Part shown: in pieces, positions 15,645-24,369 of the stretch | How positions within the stretch are numbered: the stretch's first letter is position 1 | Layout: each line of letters starts with the position of its first letter | Source: Arcicella aurantiaca | Lineage (GTDB): Bacteria > Bacteroidota > Bacteroidia > Cytophagales > Spirosomataceae | Length of the DNA stretch: 64,000 nt | NCBI RefSeq assembly: GCF_003148625.1 | Contig: NZ_QGGO01000007.1 | Span: 172,909 to 236,908, forward strand | Reading direction: 5' to 3' | Notes under the pieces: model-generated | What the model was told of the DNA's origin: nothing | Seen by the model: the letters and a program-made list of their open reading frames with translations, nothing else | The model's database searches: none | Translations under genes and position numbers: made by a program

Positions 15645-16685
15645 TTAACCCATCACCCACTCCAAAGCTCGCTTCTCCGACCATAAAATGCCTTGATAAT
15701 CAGCTTGATAAAAGCCACAATGTCCGCCCATTTCGGGGGCTTGAAAGTGAACTTTGTCTAAATGCTTTACTTTTTCAAAAGGAAAACAGTCTTTTGAGAG
15801 AAAAGGGTCATTTTGGGCATTAACGATTAGCGTCTGGACAGTAATTTTATCCAAAAAGTACAGCGAACTATTACGCTCGTAGTAATCTTCGGCGTCTTTA
15901 AATCCATGTAGTTGTGAAGTGTAACAATCATCGAAATCTTTTAATGTTTTGATTTTCGGGATGTTTGAAGTATTTATTTGAAACTCAGGATAGCGTTGAG
16001 ATTTCTCCTGTATTTTCTTTATCAAGGATTTGTTGAATCGTTTGGTATAAAGCCAACCGATTGTCTGACTGCTACTTGACAGGTGCAAAGGTACTGAAAA
16101 AACGACCGCTTTTTGGACTTCTGGGTAAAGATTTTGCCCTTTTTCGCCCAAAAATTTGAGGGTCAAATTACCTCCAAGACTGAATCCGACTAAATATATT
16201 TTTTGATAACCCTTTGAAATAGCGTGTTTTATCACCGTGTCTAAGTCGTCGGTTGCTCCGCTGTGATAAAAGCGTTTGGTTTGATTGAGTTCGCCAGAAC
16301 AACTTCTGAAATTCCAAGCCAGACAATCAAAACCATTGGTATTGAATTGTTTAACCATGCCCGTGATGTACTGCCGATTTGAATCGCCCTCAAGACCATG
16401 TGAGAGAATTACGATTTCGGATTTACGATTTACGATTTCGGATTTTATGGAATAGCCCTCTTTATCTTCAATCAATGTTTTCTCGTTGAATAATCCGTAA
16501 TCCGCAATTGAAACTCCGTAATCCGAAAAATCTAAATCCAAAAAATCACCATCGTGTGTACTAATTCTTTCACGCAAGTAGTTCACCCCCTCAACTTTAC
16601 GAAATACAGATGGGTAAATCGTTTGTAAGTGACCTTCGGGCAACCAAAAAGGTGCTTGATAATCAGCGTGTTGGATAACTGGCAT
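15645..16685 (-). CDS. YheT-like alpha/beta hydrolase
   Basis: 346-residue alpha/beta hydrolase of the YheT/ABHD1-3 group, of unknown substrate (esters or lipids are likely). WLPEGHLQTIYP (residues 14-25) is the family N-terminal signature, followed by THDGDFLDLDF, the oxyanion-hole strand VILSHGLEGDSNR (92-104), nucleophile elbow GFSLGGN near 150-156, and the catalytic Asp/His region NAQNDPFLS and GGHCGF. Between LDF (about 53) and VILSHG an extra stretch of about 37 residues (54-91) is coded by DNA that looks like an intergenic repeat; relatives have only a few residues there. The insertion is in frame, and the fold motifs on both sides are intact, so the enzyme may remain active. Confidence 0.85.
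   Translation of the reverse strand: MPVIQHADYQAPFWLPEGHLQTIYPSVFRKVEGVNYLRERISTHDGDFLDLDFSDYGVSIADYGLFNEKTLIEDKEGYSIKSEIVNRKSEIVILSHGLEGDSNRQYITGMVKQFNTNGFDCLAWNFRSCSGELNQTKRFYHSGATDDLDTVIKHAISKGYQKIYLVGFSLGGNLTLKFLGEKGQNLYPEVQKAVVFSVPLHLSSSSQTIGWLYTKRFNKSLIKKIQEKSQRYPEFQINTSNIPKIKTLKDFDDCYTSQLHGFKDAEDYYERNSSLYFLDKITVQTLIVNAQNDPFLSKDCFPFEKVKHLDKVHFQAPEMGGHCGFYQADYQGILWSEKRALEWVMG
16409..16540. repeat. Repeat-derived segment inside the YheT-like gene
   Basis: Repeated ACGATTTCGGATTT blocks at 16409-16446 face AATCCGTAATCCG-type blocks at 16492-16540 in inverted orientation. Such 7-base-period inverted repeats are otherwise intergenic in this window. It is a multiple of three in effect and is translated. 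Confidence 0.6.
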
Positions 16686-16957
16686 TTGTTTCAGAATTAG
16701 ACAATGAAGTTACAGCCAATCTATTAAATGTTCAATATTTATTGAGAAAATCAATGTTTTTTCATGGAATAGTTAAAATAAAAAGAGCAAAGACTATCTC
16801 CTTTACACTCTTTATGAATCTTTATATTTTATTCAATTGTTTATTCTGAAACTGTTTAGCCACAAATGTGCTTCAATTATTATGCACATTTGTTCTTCAA
16901 CTAAAGTTTTAGTATTTTCACCTAAGAAATTAGTTTATACTTAAAGTCTATTCAATT

Positions 16958-18202
16958 ATGAAAAATCTTCACATTATTCTGCTAATTATTTGTTGTTTAT
17001 TTTCTGTTAGATTATTCGCTCAAAATGAAAATAATTCTATCAATGATTTAATACAGAAAGGTCAATATGCACAGGCACTTTCGTACTTAGAAAAACTCAA
17101 TATTGGGGATAGTACACAAAGTGAAATTTTACAAAAACAAGCTCTTTGTAACTTCAAATTAGGTCGTTTGTCGCAAGCTAAAAAATTGTATTATTCTGCT
17201 TTGAGTAAATCGCCATTTTCTGCTGAAATTTTACTGCAAATTGCGGTTGTAGCTGAGAAAGACTATAGTTTGGTAGAAACACTTAAAACGTTCCAACGTT
17301 TAAACCAACTTGACTCAACAAATACCTATTATTTAAAAGAATTGGCTCGGATTAATGCTCGAATGGAGCGGGCAAAATTGGGTATTTCTTACCTTCAAAA
17401 AGCCATCGAAATTGATAATAAAGATATTGAAAGTGTGGTTAGTTTAGCCAATTTGTACTTAAATGATTCTAAAGATGATTTAGCCGAACCTCTTATCATT
17501 AAAGGATTCGAACTGGATAGTTCTTCTATTAAAGTGAGACACCTAAGAAGTAGGTTATTTTACAGAAAATCAGACTTTTATGGAGTGAAAAATGATTTGC
17601 TGTTTACTATGTCTTTAGGTGACTCTACCAGTTTTTATCAGAGATTGTTAGGTACTGCATTTTACCAAATGGATAGTATTCCACAGGCAATAGCTGTTTT
17701 TAATCGACTTTTAAAGATTGGAGAAGATACCGAAAATGTAAGGGCTGGTTTAGCATTTGCTCAGTTGAAGTCCACTGAAAATAATGTGGATATTTTACGA
17801 GAATCTACTGATAATTTCTATTTAGCAATCGACTTAGGGAAGTCTGACCGATTGACCGATTACGAATTGGGTCTTGCAGATATTTCCGATAAATTAGGGC
17901 AGACAGAAACTGCTATTCATCGTTTTCATAATTTGGTCAACTCACGTCCAAAAGCTACTTTTAGATTAGCTGAAATATATGAAAAAAAGAAGAATGATAA
18001 AGAAATGTCTTTAATCTTTTATCAGGAGTATCTTAGAGTTTGTAGAACAATGAAAAAACCTAACGCCGATTGTAATTTTGTGGATTTGGCAAACCGTAGA
18101 ATTGCAAATTTGAAAACCAATAAACCGACGGAAATCCCTAAAGTTATAGTTGCAAAAGATTCAGTTGAAATGGTTGTTGATACAGTCCGTAATGATGAAT
18201 GA
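16958..18202 (+). CDS. Secreted tetratricopeptide-repeat protein
   Basis: 414-residue protein with a signal peptide (MKNLHIILLIICCLFSVRLF, cleaved after AQ at about 22) and a chain of TPR helices covering most of residues 30-360, for example QALCNFKLGRLSQAKKLYYSAL and YLQKAIEIDNKDIESVVSLA-type repeats. TPR scaffolds in the periplasm of Bacteroidota often organise outer-membrane or gliding/secretion machinery, but no partner gene is adjacent. It stands alone between divergent and convergent neighbours. The gene is followed by a diverged copy of the element seen at 53665. No catalytic motif was seen, so the role is structural by inference. Confidence 0.75.
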   Translation: MKNLHIILLIICCLFSVRLFAQNENNSINDLIQKGQYAQALSYLEKLNIGDSTQSEILQKQALCNFKLGRLSQAKKLYYSALSKSPFSAEILLQIAVVAEKDYSLVETLKTFQRLNQLDSTNTYYLKELARINARMERAKLGISYLQKAIEIDNKDIESVVSLANLYLNDSKDDLAEPLIIKGFELDSSSIKVRHLRSRLFYRKSDFYGVKNDLLFTMSLGDSTSFYQRLLGTAFYQMDSIPQAIAVFNRLLKIGEDTENVRAGLAFAQLKSTENNVDILRESTDNFYLAIDLGKSDRLTDYELGLADISDKLGQTETAIHRFHNLVNSRPKATFRLAEIYEKKKNDKEMSLIFYQEYLRVCRTMKKPNADCNFVDLANRRIANLKTNKPTEIPKVIVAKDSVEMVVDTVRNDE

Positions 18203-18210
18203 AATTAAAA

Positions 18211-18295
18211 CGGAATTATCAACTATTCGTCGTACAACCGCTGACAGTGGCTTTTTTGCCCATTTTCTTGATTTTGCCAAATAGTAGATAGTTCC
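18211..18295. repeat. Diverged palindromic element, relative of the one at 53665
   Basis: Left end CGGAATTATCAACTATTC and right end GCCAAATAGTAGATAGTTCC are imperfect inverted repeats, and match the ends of the 213-bp element at 53665-53877. The interior is short (about 45 bases), suggesting a deletion derivative. Confidence 0.55.
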
Positions 18296-18300
18296 AAATA

Positions 18301-18340
18301 AAAAAATGCTTGGCAATTTCATATCGCCAAGCATTTTTTT
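18301..18340. terminator. Bidirectional terminator
   Basis: AAAAAATGCTTGGC (18301-18314), 11-base loop, GCCAAGCA (18326-18333) and seven T. A-runs and T-runs on both sides allow termination in both directions, for the TPR gene and the M28 peptidase gene. Confidence 0.85.
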
Positions 18341-18342
18341 AT

Positions 18343-18368
18343 TATCACGGGAAGGATTCCCGTGTTAC
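18343..18368 (-). repeat. Single REP whose GTAA head contains a stop codon
   Basis: Read on the minus strand: GTAA-CACGGGAA-tcc-TTCCCGTG. The stem is the same family as 211-233 with one compensated pair (CAC/GTG against CAT/ATG). The TAA in its head is the stop codon of the M28 peptidase gene. Confidence 0.75.
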
Positions 18369-19717
18369 ATTCCAACTTTTGGTAAAACGGGTAAACTTTC
18401 GTTCCCGTCTTCGCTAACTGCTTGAACTGCAAAGAAATAATGGTCTTTTGAGTAGGGGAGGACGATTCCGTTTTTGGTCGTGAAAATCTTTTTTTGCCAA
18501 AATGGTTGATAAGTTTCACGCATTAAAACGTAATAACCTTTTACTTTTCCTGTTTTGGGTGCTTGCCAAAATAATGTTGTTGAATTTGTTAAATTTTTGG
18601 TATCAATTGTTAAGTTCTGAACCGTTGCGGGTGCTTTTGCCAAGTTTGAAAGCGTTGCTAAGTTCATGGCTGTATTTTTACGGAGATATTCAAAGTCCAT
18701 TGCCTCTGGAACATCACCGAATTTGATACCTTTTTCAGTACGTAAATCTTGGTGTTGATGTTCGTAATTTTCGTTCATTTCCGTGATTCTAACCGCTGGG
18801 AAGCCTTTTTGCACAAACGGCGTATGGTCGCCACCACGCAAGAAGCGGTCATTTCTGTAAACCATCACTACTTCTAAATTATCCACATAACGCTCACCAA
18901 CTTCTTTCGCATAACGTGCTAATGTACGAGCTTTTCCATCATTTTCTTGTCCAAAATTACGAATACTGATTGCTTTTTTATCTAATTCAAAAAATGGCAA
19001 ACCTTCACTAAAAATACGAATTCTGGTATTGTCGATGATATTTGTTTCGTTAGAATTATTTGAACCCATGATGTCATTATTCAAAATGCCTTCAATGTTC
19101 CATTTTTCTTCAAATGCTTGATTGGCAAGGTGTTCTGCTCCTAAAAGTCCTTGTTCTTCGCCACTCACAACCAAGAAAATTACTGTTGCAGGAAATTTTG
19201 CTTTAGCCATAACTCTTGCCAATTCAATCACGGCTGCCGTTCCCGAACCATCATCATTTGCTCCTGGGGCATCAGCGGTGCGGTTCATTACGTTTGAAAC
19301 TCGACTATCAATATGTCCCGAAACCAAGAAAATGCGGTCGTCATTGGGGTCTGTTCCCTTCAAAGTTGCCATCACGTTACCCATTTCTATCTCGGCATCT
19401 ACTCTTTTTCCGTCGGGTTTGAGTGTCCACGAGTCAATTTTTGCCGTCATTCTGCCTTCCGACTGTTTGGCAAATTCTTGAAAGCGACTTAAAACCCAAT
19501 TACGGGCTGCTCCGATTCCTCTTTTTGGGTCAGTTGTGGTGCTTAATGTGCTACGAGTGCCGAAACTGACTAATTTCAAAATATGAGATTTCAGACTATC
19601 GCTATTCACTTCTGCAACCATATTTTCGATGATTGGGTCACGTTGGATAACCTTTTGGGAAAATGCCGAAGTAAAAATTGTGGTTGAAAGTAGGAGTGTT
19701 GTAAGCTGTTTTTTCAT
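18365..19717 (-). CDS. Secreted M28-family zinc aminopeptidase
   Basis: 450-residue exported metallopeptidase. A signal peptide of about 20 residues ends TSAFSQ. The M28 di-zinc ligands are in order: SGHIDS (His, Asp) near 135-140, GANDDGSG near 150-157, catalytic VSGEEQGLLGA near 179-189, NNDIMGSN near 208-215, and HTPF near 303. A C-terminal fibronectin-III-like domain (about 355-445, starting PATVQNLTIDTKNL and containing WQAPKTGKVKGYYV) probably mediates surface or substrate binding. It should release N-terminal amino acids from peptides in the periplasm or outside the cell. The stop codon lies inside a REP. The start ATG follows a normal signal sequence, so the start is well supported. 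Confidence 0.92.
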   Translation of the reverse strand: MKKQLTTLLLSTTIFTSAFSQKVIQRDPIIENMVAEVNSDSLKSHILKLVSFGTRSTLSTTTDPKRGIGAARNWVLSRFQEFAKQSEGRMTAKIDSWTLKPDGKRVDAEIEMGNVMATLKGTDPNDDRIFLVSGHIDSRVSNVMNRTADAPGANDDGSGTAAVIELARVMAKAKFPATVIFLVVSGEEQGLLGAEHLANQAFEEKWNIEGILNNDIMGSNNSNETNIIDNTRIRIFSEGLPFFELDKKAISIRNFGQENDGKARTLARYAKEVGERYVDNLEVVMVYRNDRFLRGGDHTPFVQKGFPAVRITEMNENYEHQHQDLRTEKGIKFGDVPEAMDFEYLRKNTAMNLATLSNLAKAPATVQNLTIDTKNLTNSTTLFWQAPKTGKVKGYYVLMRETYQPFWQKKIFTTKNGIVLPYSKDHYFFAVQAVSEDGNESLPVLPKVGM

Positions 19718-19847
19718 GGAATTATTGGTTGTTTTTTGGTTTGATGATGAATTGATAAAAATACGATTTGTTTCTAATAAATGCGTGATTAGTACAAATA
19801 ATCGACTGTTTTAATTTTGAAATTGAGTCCTAAAAAACTTATAAACA

Positions 19848-19874
19848 AAAAAGTCAGACAATGCCTGACTTTTT
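19848..19874. terminator. Terminator downstream of the ECF sigma gene
   Basis: AAAAAGTCAG (19848-19857), 7-base loop, CTGACTTTTT (19865-19874). Symmetric A and T runs make it work for the minus-strand sigma gene that ends at 20006. Confidence 0.75.
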
Positions 19875-20005
19875 GTAAACTTTCTTCTGTTAACCAAAAA
19901 ACTAATCAATTAAATTATATTAAAATGCCTGATTTTAGTACCATCAGTAAAATTGATAACAGTTTTATGGAGTTTGTTGATGAAATATAACTCCTTGTTA
20001 ATCAA

Positions 20006-20518
20006 CTAATTTGAGTAAGCATACATATATAATCTATCCTTTAATTCTTTTCTTGCAATGTGAATTCTATTTTTTACTGTCCCAATTGGAATATCTAATT
20101 TTTCAGCAATTTCATGGTATTTGAATCCTCTGAAATACATCATAAAAGGTGTTTTATAGGCATCATCAAGTAGTCCAACTGCTTTGTTAATATCATTCAT
20201 GGCAAAAGTGCTAATTGCCATATTATCTGTGCTACTTTCTACGGAATTGATAAAATGTAAGTTATCAGAAGTATCAATGAAAGTATTTTTTCTCACCATT
20301 CTTTGATAATTGGTGATGAAAGTATTTTTCATGATTGTATATAACCATGCTTTCAAATTAGTTCCTTCTGTGTATTTATCTCGGTTAGTAAAGGCTTTGA
20401 GTAAGGTATCTTGCAACAAATCATTTGCTTCTTCATAATCTCTTGTGAGCTTCATGGCAAACGGTTTTAATGATTTAGAAACCTTACCTATGTGATATGT
20501 GAATTCTAAGGCTGTCAT
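20006..20518 (-). CDS. ECF-type RNA polymerase sigma factor
   Basis: 170-residue sigma-70 family factor of the extracytoplasmic-function group. Region 2 covers about residues 10-75 with RDYEEANDLLQDTLLKAF and LKAWLYTIMKNTFI. Region 4 covers about 108-165 with LLDDAYKTPFMMYFRGFKY, HEIAEKLDIPIGTVKNRI and HIARKELKDRL. No anti-sigma gene is next to it, unlike the FecI/FecR type that controls many TonB receptors. It diverges from the receptor gene at 20869 across a very AT-rich gap of about 350 bases, so control of that receptor is possible but unproven. A terminator at 19848 makes it monocistronic. Confidence 0.93.
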   Translation of the reverse strand: MTALEFTYHIGKVSKSLKPFAMKLTRDYEEANDLLQDTLLKAFTNRDKYTEGTNLKAWLYTIMKNTFITNYQRMVRKNTFIDTSDNLHFINSVESSTDNMAISTFAMNDINKAVGLLDDAYKTPFMMYFRGFKYHEIAEKLDIPIGTVKNRIHIARKELKDRLYMYAYSN

Positions 20519-20868
20519 TGTATTAGCTTTGTTGGTGATTTGTTTAACAAATATATGATATTGTTAAACGAAAATGCAACTTTTAATTGTCATTTTTTTT
20601 AATTTATTTTTCCTTGATAATTTAAATTTATTGTTTTTGATAAATTTATTGCTTTTTTGACCTCTGTGGATACTTTTTTTGCTTGTTGTTACTTTGTTTA
20701 TATTTTTATAACTTTTGTTAAACATTATTGAAATTGCTTTTTGTTTAACTAATTCTTCTTTTGAGGTAAACATTGTGTTGGTTGATTATTATCTGCAATA
20801 ATGTTGCATAAATTAAGATTTCTTGTGAAAATCTGCGTAAATTGCGGTCTAAAACTTCGTCGGAATTC
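20519..20868. other. AT-rich intergenic region, divergent promoters expected
   Basis: The 350-base gap between the sigma factor and the TonB receptor is extremely AT-rich with T-runs. A lysine-rich 69-codon frame on the minus strand (20564-20773) is not convincing. No hairpin or known motif stood out; promoters for both flanking genes must lie here. Confidence 0.5.
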
Positions 20869-23193
20869 GTGAAAAAAATTAGTATCATAATTACGTTATT
20901 TTTGGGTGCTTGGTTGCCAATATTGGCACAAAAGACTTCTTGTATTTGTTCGTTGAAAGGCGTTGTGCATGAAAAAGATATTCATCAAGCCGTTGCGGGA
21001 GCGGTTATCTATATTAAAGGGACAAATATTTCCACTTTTGCCGATGGCAATGGAAGATATAATTTCAAAAACTTATGTCAAGGACAATACACTTTGATTT
21101 GCCAAGCAGTTGGTTTTCAGAAAGTTGAGATTGTTGTTAATTTAACACAAGAACATAACGAAGATTTTTCTTTGGAAGACAAAGACGAACACTTGCAAGA
21201 AGTGGTTGTGGCAGGGAAAAAGATTGAAACGCTAACCCAAACCAGAACTACGCTCGACGGACAAGCTCTTGAACAAACTCGTGGACAAAGTTTAGGGGAA
21301 TCTCTCAAAGCCATTACAGGTGTAACTTCCTTGCAAACAGGAAGCTCTATTTCAAAACCAATTATTCATGGAATGCACTCCAATCGAGTTTTGATTTTGA
21401 ATAATGGAATCAGACAGGAAGGACAACAATGGGGGAGTGAACACGCTCCCGAAATAGACCCATTTGTTGCCAAAAAACTAACCGTTGTGAAAGGTGCGGC
21501 AGGTGTTAGATACGGCTCAGATGCTATTGCAGGCGTTATTATGGTTGAGCCAGACCCATTGCCAGATTCTGCGAAAATTCATGGAGAAATAAATGCAGTA
21601 GGTTTGAGTAATGGAAAAATGAGCGTTTTTTCGGGAATTCTTGAAGGTGGATTTCCTAAAATTCAAGGTTTGTCTTGGCGTTTGCAGGGTACGTACAAGC
21701 GTGGGGGAGACATCAAAACGGCTGATTATTATATGCTGAATACAGGCGTGCAAGAACGGAATATTTCGGCAGCGGTAGGGTATAAAAAACAACATTTCGG
21801 AACGGAATTATTCTTTAGTTATTTCGATACGCAATTGGGAATTTTCACGGGTTCGCACATTGGGAATTTGACTGATTTGCAAAATGCCATTCAGAATACA
21901 AGACCTAATGAAATTTATACGCCTGTTGAATCGAGTTATGACATTAACCGCCCGAATCAAGATTTAGCTCATAATTTATTCAAAATCAAAAGTTTTATCA
22001 TTGCTGAAAATCTTGGAAAATGGTCGCTAACGCTGAGTCGGCAGTACGATTGGCGTTTAGAATATGATGCTCCACGTGGTAATAAAGCCCTCAATACACT
22101 CAATTTTAAACTCACGACTTACACAGGAGAATTATTGTTAGACCATAAACCGATTTTCAAAAATATCAGCGGTTCGGTGGGAGTGAGTGGTTTGTATCAA
22201 GAAAATCTTTCTTCTGCTTATGAACTACGTAAACCTCTGATAAATACCGTTTTGATTCCTAATTATCAGGTAATTAGCGGTGGTGTTTTCGTGATAGAAC
22301 GTTATCTTAAACAGAAATGGGAATTTGAAACGGGACTACGTTATGATTTCAGAAATGCACAGGCTTTTGGCTTGAGTCCTTCGGGTGTGTATTTTGATAA
22401 TACTTTCAATTTTGGCAATTTTTCTGCAACCTTGGGGGCAAATTATTCTCTTAATGATGCTCTGAGTTTTAAACTTAATGTAGCCAATGCGTGGCGTTCT
22501 CCGAATATGAATGAATTGTTTTCAGATGGTGTGCATCACGGAGCAGCGGCTTATGAAAAAGGAAATATTAACCTAAAGCCAGAAGTTGCTCATAATTTTT
22601 CGTTAACTACTAATTTTGAAAAAGAGAAAATTGCCATTGAATTAACGGCTTATTTGAACTATATCAATGATTTTATTTATCTAAGACCACGCATTGAAAA
22701 CGGTATTCCACAAACAGTTTTGACGGTACGTGGGGCTTTCCCAGCCTTTGATTATACCCAAGTTGATGCCCGTTTTGCAGGAGTAGATTTGTCGATTAAT
22801 TATCTGATAACGAATCGTTTATCTATCAATGAAAAATATTCAATTATTCGAGCAAAAGATATTTTAAATGATGTTTTTATGGTTAATATTCCTGCTGACC
22901 GTTTAGAAAGTACTTTGAAATATTCGTTCAAGAAATATGATTCCTTTGTAAGTATTGGCAATCAATTAGTTGCTCAACAAACCCGTGTGGAAGACAAAAG
23001 CGATTTTGCACCGCCACCGCCCGCATATAGTATTTGGAGAATAGATGCGGGCATGAAAATTCAGAAAATCAGTTTAGGTTTAACAGTTAGTAATGCTTTT
23101 AATTTATCATATCGAGAATATTTGAATCGCTTTAGATATTTTACCGATGAAATGGGTAGAAACGTGACGCTGAGATTGAAATATGTATTTTAA
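20869..23193 (+). CDS. TonB-dependent receptor with carboxypeptidase-regulatory N-domain
   Basis: 774-residue outer-membrane receptor. I prefer the GTG at 20869 because it gives a compact signal peptide (KKISIIITLFLGAWLPILAQ); a TTG at 20842 is the alternative. A CarboxypepD_reg-like domain (about residues 25-100) contains GVVHEKDIHQAVAGAVIYI. The plug has LQEVVVAGKK, SLGESLKAITGV, then HGMHSNRVLILNNGIRQEG and KKLTVVKGAAGVRYGSDAIAGVI. The beta-barrel ends in LRLKYVF. The His-rich plug segment (HGMHSNR, SEHAPEID) resembles receptors for metal ions or metal chelates, but the ligand is not certain. A small barrel protein gene follows 69 bases downstream and probably belongs to the same transcript. 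Confidence 0.88.
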   Translation: MKKISIIITLFLGAWLPILAQKTSCICSLKGVVHEKDIHQAVAGAVIYIKGTNISTFADGNGRYNFKNLCQGQYTLICQAVGFQKVEIVVNLTQEHNEDFSLEDKDEHLQEVVVAGKKIETLTQTRTTLDGQALEQTRGQSLGESLKAITGVTSLQTGSSISKPIIHGMHSNRVLILNNGIRQEGQQWGSEHAPEIDPFVAKKLTVVKGAAGVRYGSDAIAGVIMVEPDPLPDSAKIHGEINAVGLSNGKMSVFSGILEGGFPKIQGLSWRLQGTYKRGGDIKTADYYMLNTGVQERNISAAVGYKKQHFGTELFFSYFDTQLGIFTGSHIGNLTDLQNAIQNTRPNEIYTPVESSYDINRPNQDLAHNLFKIKSFIIAENLGKWSLTLSRQYDWRLEYDAPRGNKALNTLNFKLTTYTGELLLDHKPIFKNISGSVGVSGLYQENLSSAYELRKPLINTVLIPNYQVISGGVFVIERYLKQKWEFETGLRYDFRNAQAFGLSPSGVYFDNTFNFGNFSATLGANYSLNDALSFKLNVANAWRSPNMNELFSDGVHHGAAAYEKGNINLKPEVAHNFSLTTNFEKEKIAIELTAYLNYINDFIYLRPRIENGIPQTVLTVRGAFPAFDYTQVDARFAGVDLSINYLITNRLSINEKYSIIRAKDILNDVFMVNIPADRLESTLKYSFKKYDSFVSIGNQLVAQQTRVEDKSDFAPPPPAYSIWRIDAGMKIQKISLGLTVSNAFNLSYREYLNRFRYFTDEMGRNVTLRLKYVF

Positions 23194-23262
23194 AAAGTCT
23201 TTCAGTAAAATTTACTAATTTAGCTTTTCGTTAAACAGGTTCATAAATCAATATCCAAAAAT

Positions 23263-23898
23263 ATGTCTTTGAGATTCTATACAGTTTTAATATCAATCAT
23301 TTTATTAAACGTTTCACGAGTGTTTTCTCAACAGACAACCGTCGGTCATTTTACTTTAGGACTCCAAACTGGGGTTTTGATGCCTTTGGGAGCTAATAAA
23401 GGAATTGCTTCAGAGCAAATGGGAATTAGCAATGCGTTGACCTTTAAGTATTTTCCGAGCGACTATTTTGCGATGGGAATGACCATTGGTATGATGAATA
23501 ATCATTTTATGGCACAGACAAAAGCCAATAATGTATCAATAACGCAAGTTCCGTTAACTTTTGATTTTGAATGGTACCCGACGGATTGGGTTGTGAAGCC
23601 TTATGTGGGAATGGGAGCTGGATTGACTTTTTTTTCGGTAAAACCTGTTGGCGGACTCATCAATACTTTAAAAGAAATACCTGATACTTACACAACACCG
23701 GGATATTTATTAACAGGAAAAGCAGGATTGTCGTATCAATTAAGCGACCGTTTTAGTCTTACTGGTGAAGGAAAATATTTTATGATTGCCGAACCTGGCG
23801 AAGCATTTCTTTGGCAACAAAATGACGGAACGGTATATCGTCAATTCTCCAATAAAGCCACTTTCACTTTAGGAATCCATTATCATTTTGATGAATAG
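23263..23898 (+). CDS. Outer-membrane beta-barrel protein
   Basis: 211-residue protein with a signal peptide (about 1-23, ending RVFSQ) and alternating hydrophobic strands ending in GIHYHF-like aromatic sequence, as in the eight-stranded OmpA/OMP_b-brl group. Strand pairs such as GLQTGVLMPLGANKG and PYVGMGAGLTFFSVKP are visible. It lies 69 bases after the TonB receptor on the same strand and is likely co-expressed with it. No enzymatic motif is present; the function is unknown. It is followed by a 350-base repeat array that may separate it from the next receptor operon. Confidence 0.75.
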   Translation: MSLRFYTVLISIILLNVSRVFSQQTTVGHFTLGLQTGVLMPLGANKGIASEQMGISNALTFKYFPSDYFAMGMTIGMMNNHFMAQTKANNVSITQVPLTFDFEWYPTDWVVKPYVGMGAGLTFFSVKPVGGLINTLKEIPDTYTTPGYLLTGKAGLSYQLSDRFSLTGEGKYFMIAEPGEAFLWQQNDGTVYRQFSNKATFTLGIHYHFDE

Positions 23899-23906
23899 GG
23901 TTTTTA

Positions 23907-24255
23907 TTTTTAGGTATGAATTATGAGTTATGAGTTATGAGGTCGTAGGTATGAATTATGAATTATGAATTATGAATTATGAGTTATGAATTATGAGTTA
24001 TGAATTATGAGTTATGAATTATGAATTATGAGTTATGAATTATGAATTATGAGTTATGAGTTATGAATTATGAGTTATGAATTATGAGTTATAAGGCAGA
24101 CATTACTACATACCCCATAACTACTTACGACCCCATACCTCATACCTCATAATTCATACCTACGACCTCATACCTAAAAAATACCCCATACCTACGACCT
24201 CATACCTCATAATTCATACCTCATAATTCATACCTACTACCTCATACCTAAAAAA
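23907..24255. repeat. Long inverted array of 7-bp ATGARTT repeats
   Basis: From about 23911 to 24092 the sequence is mostly tandem ATGARTT units (ATGAATT/ATGAGTT), about two dozen. From about 24113 the complementary type (CATAATT, CATACCT, CTACGAC blocks) runs to about 24252. The ends TTTTTAGGTATGAATTATG and its complement face each other, so the whole region can fold into one long imperfect hairpin. It separates the barrel gene from the receptor promoter at 24324. Confidence 0.85.
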
Positions 24256-24274
24256 AACTCCAAACTCCTCTTCT

Positions 24275-24311
24275 TAACATTACGGTAACATAAGCATAAT
24301 CTAAGCATAAT
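24275..24311 (+). promoter_or_regulatory. 11-bp-spaced direct repeats, possible PhoB/OmpR-type operator
   Basis: TAACAT occurs at 24275 and again at 24286 (11 bp apart); TAAGCATAAT occurs at 24291-24300 and 24302-24311 (also 11 bp apart). Direct repeats spaced by one helical turn are how OmpR/PhoB-family regulators bind. They lie just upstream of the -33 element at 24324. The regulator is not identified. Confidence 0.45.
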
Positions 24312-24323
24312 GAACCCGTAACA

Positions 24324-24351
24324 TTGGGGTTAAATAGCCACTCTAATTTTG
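24324..24351 (+). promoter_or_regulatory. Bacteroidota-type promoter of the receptor operon
   Basis: TTG at 24324-24326, 17 bases, TAATTTTG at 24344-24351. Start is predicted near 24356, giving a leader of about 14 bases before the ATG at 24370. Confidence 0.6.
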
Positions 24352-24369
24352 TAGCATCAAAAAACCAAT

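Noticed and set aside
20564..20773. A 69-codon lysine-rich minus-strand frame upstream of the sigma factor gene
   Set aside because: Composition follows from extreme AT richness (mostly Lys, Asn, Ile, Ser), with no recognisable start context or domain.
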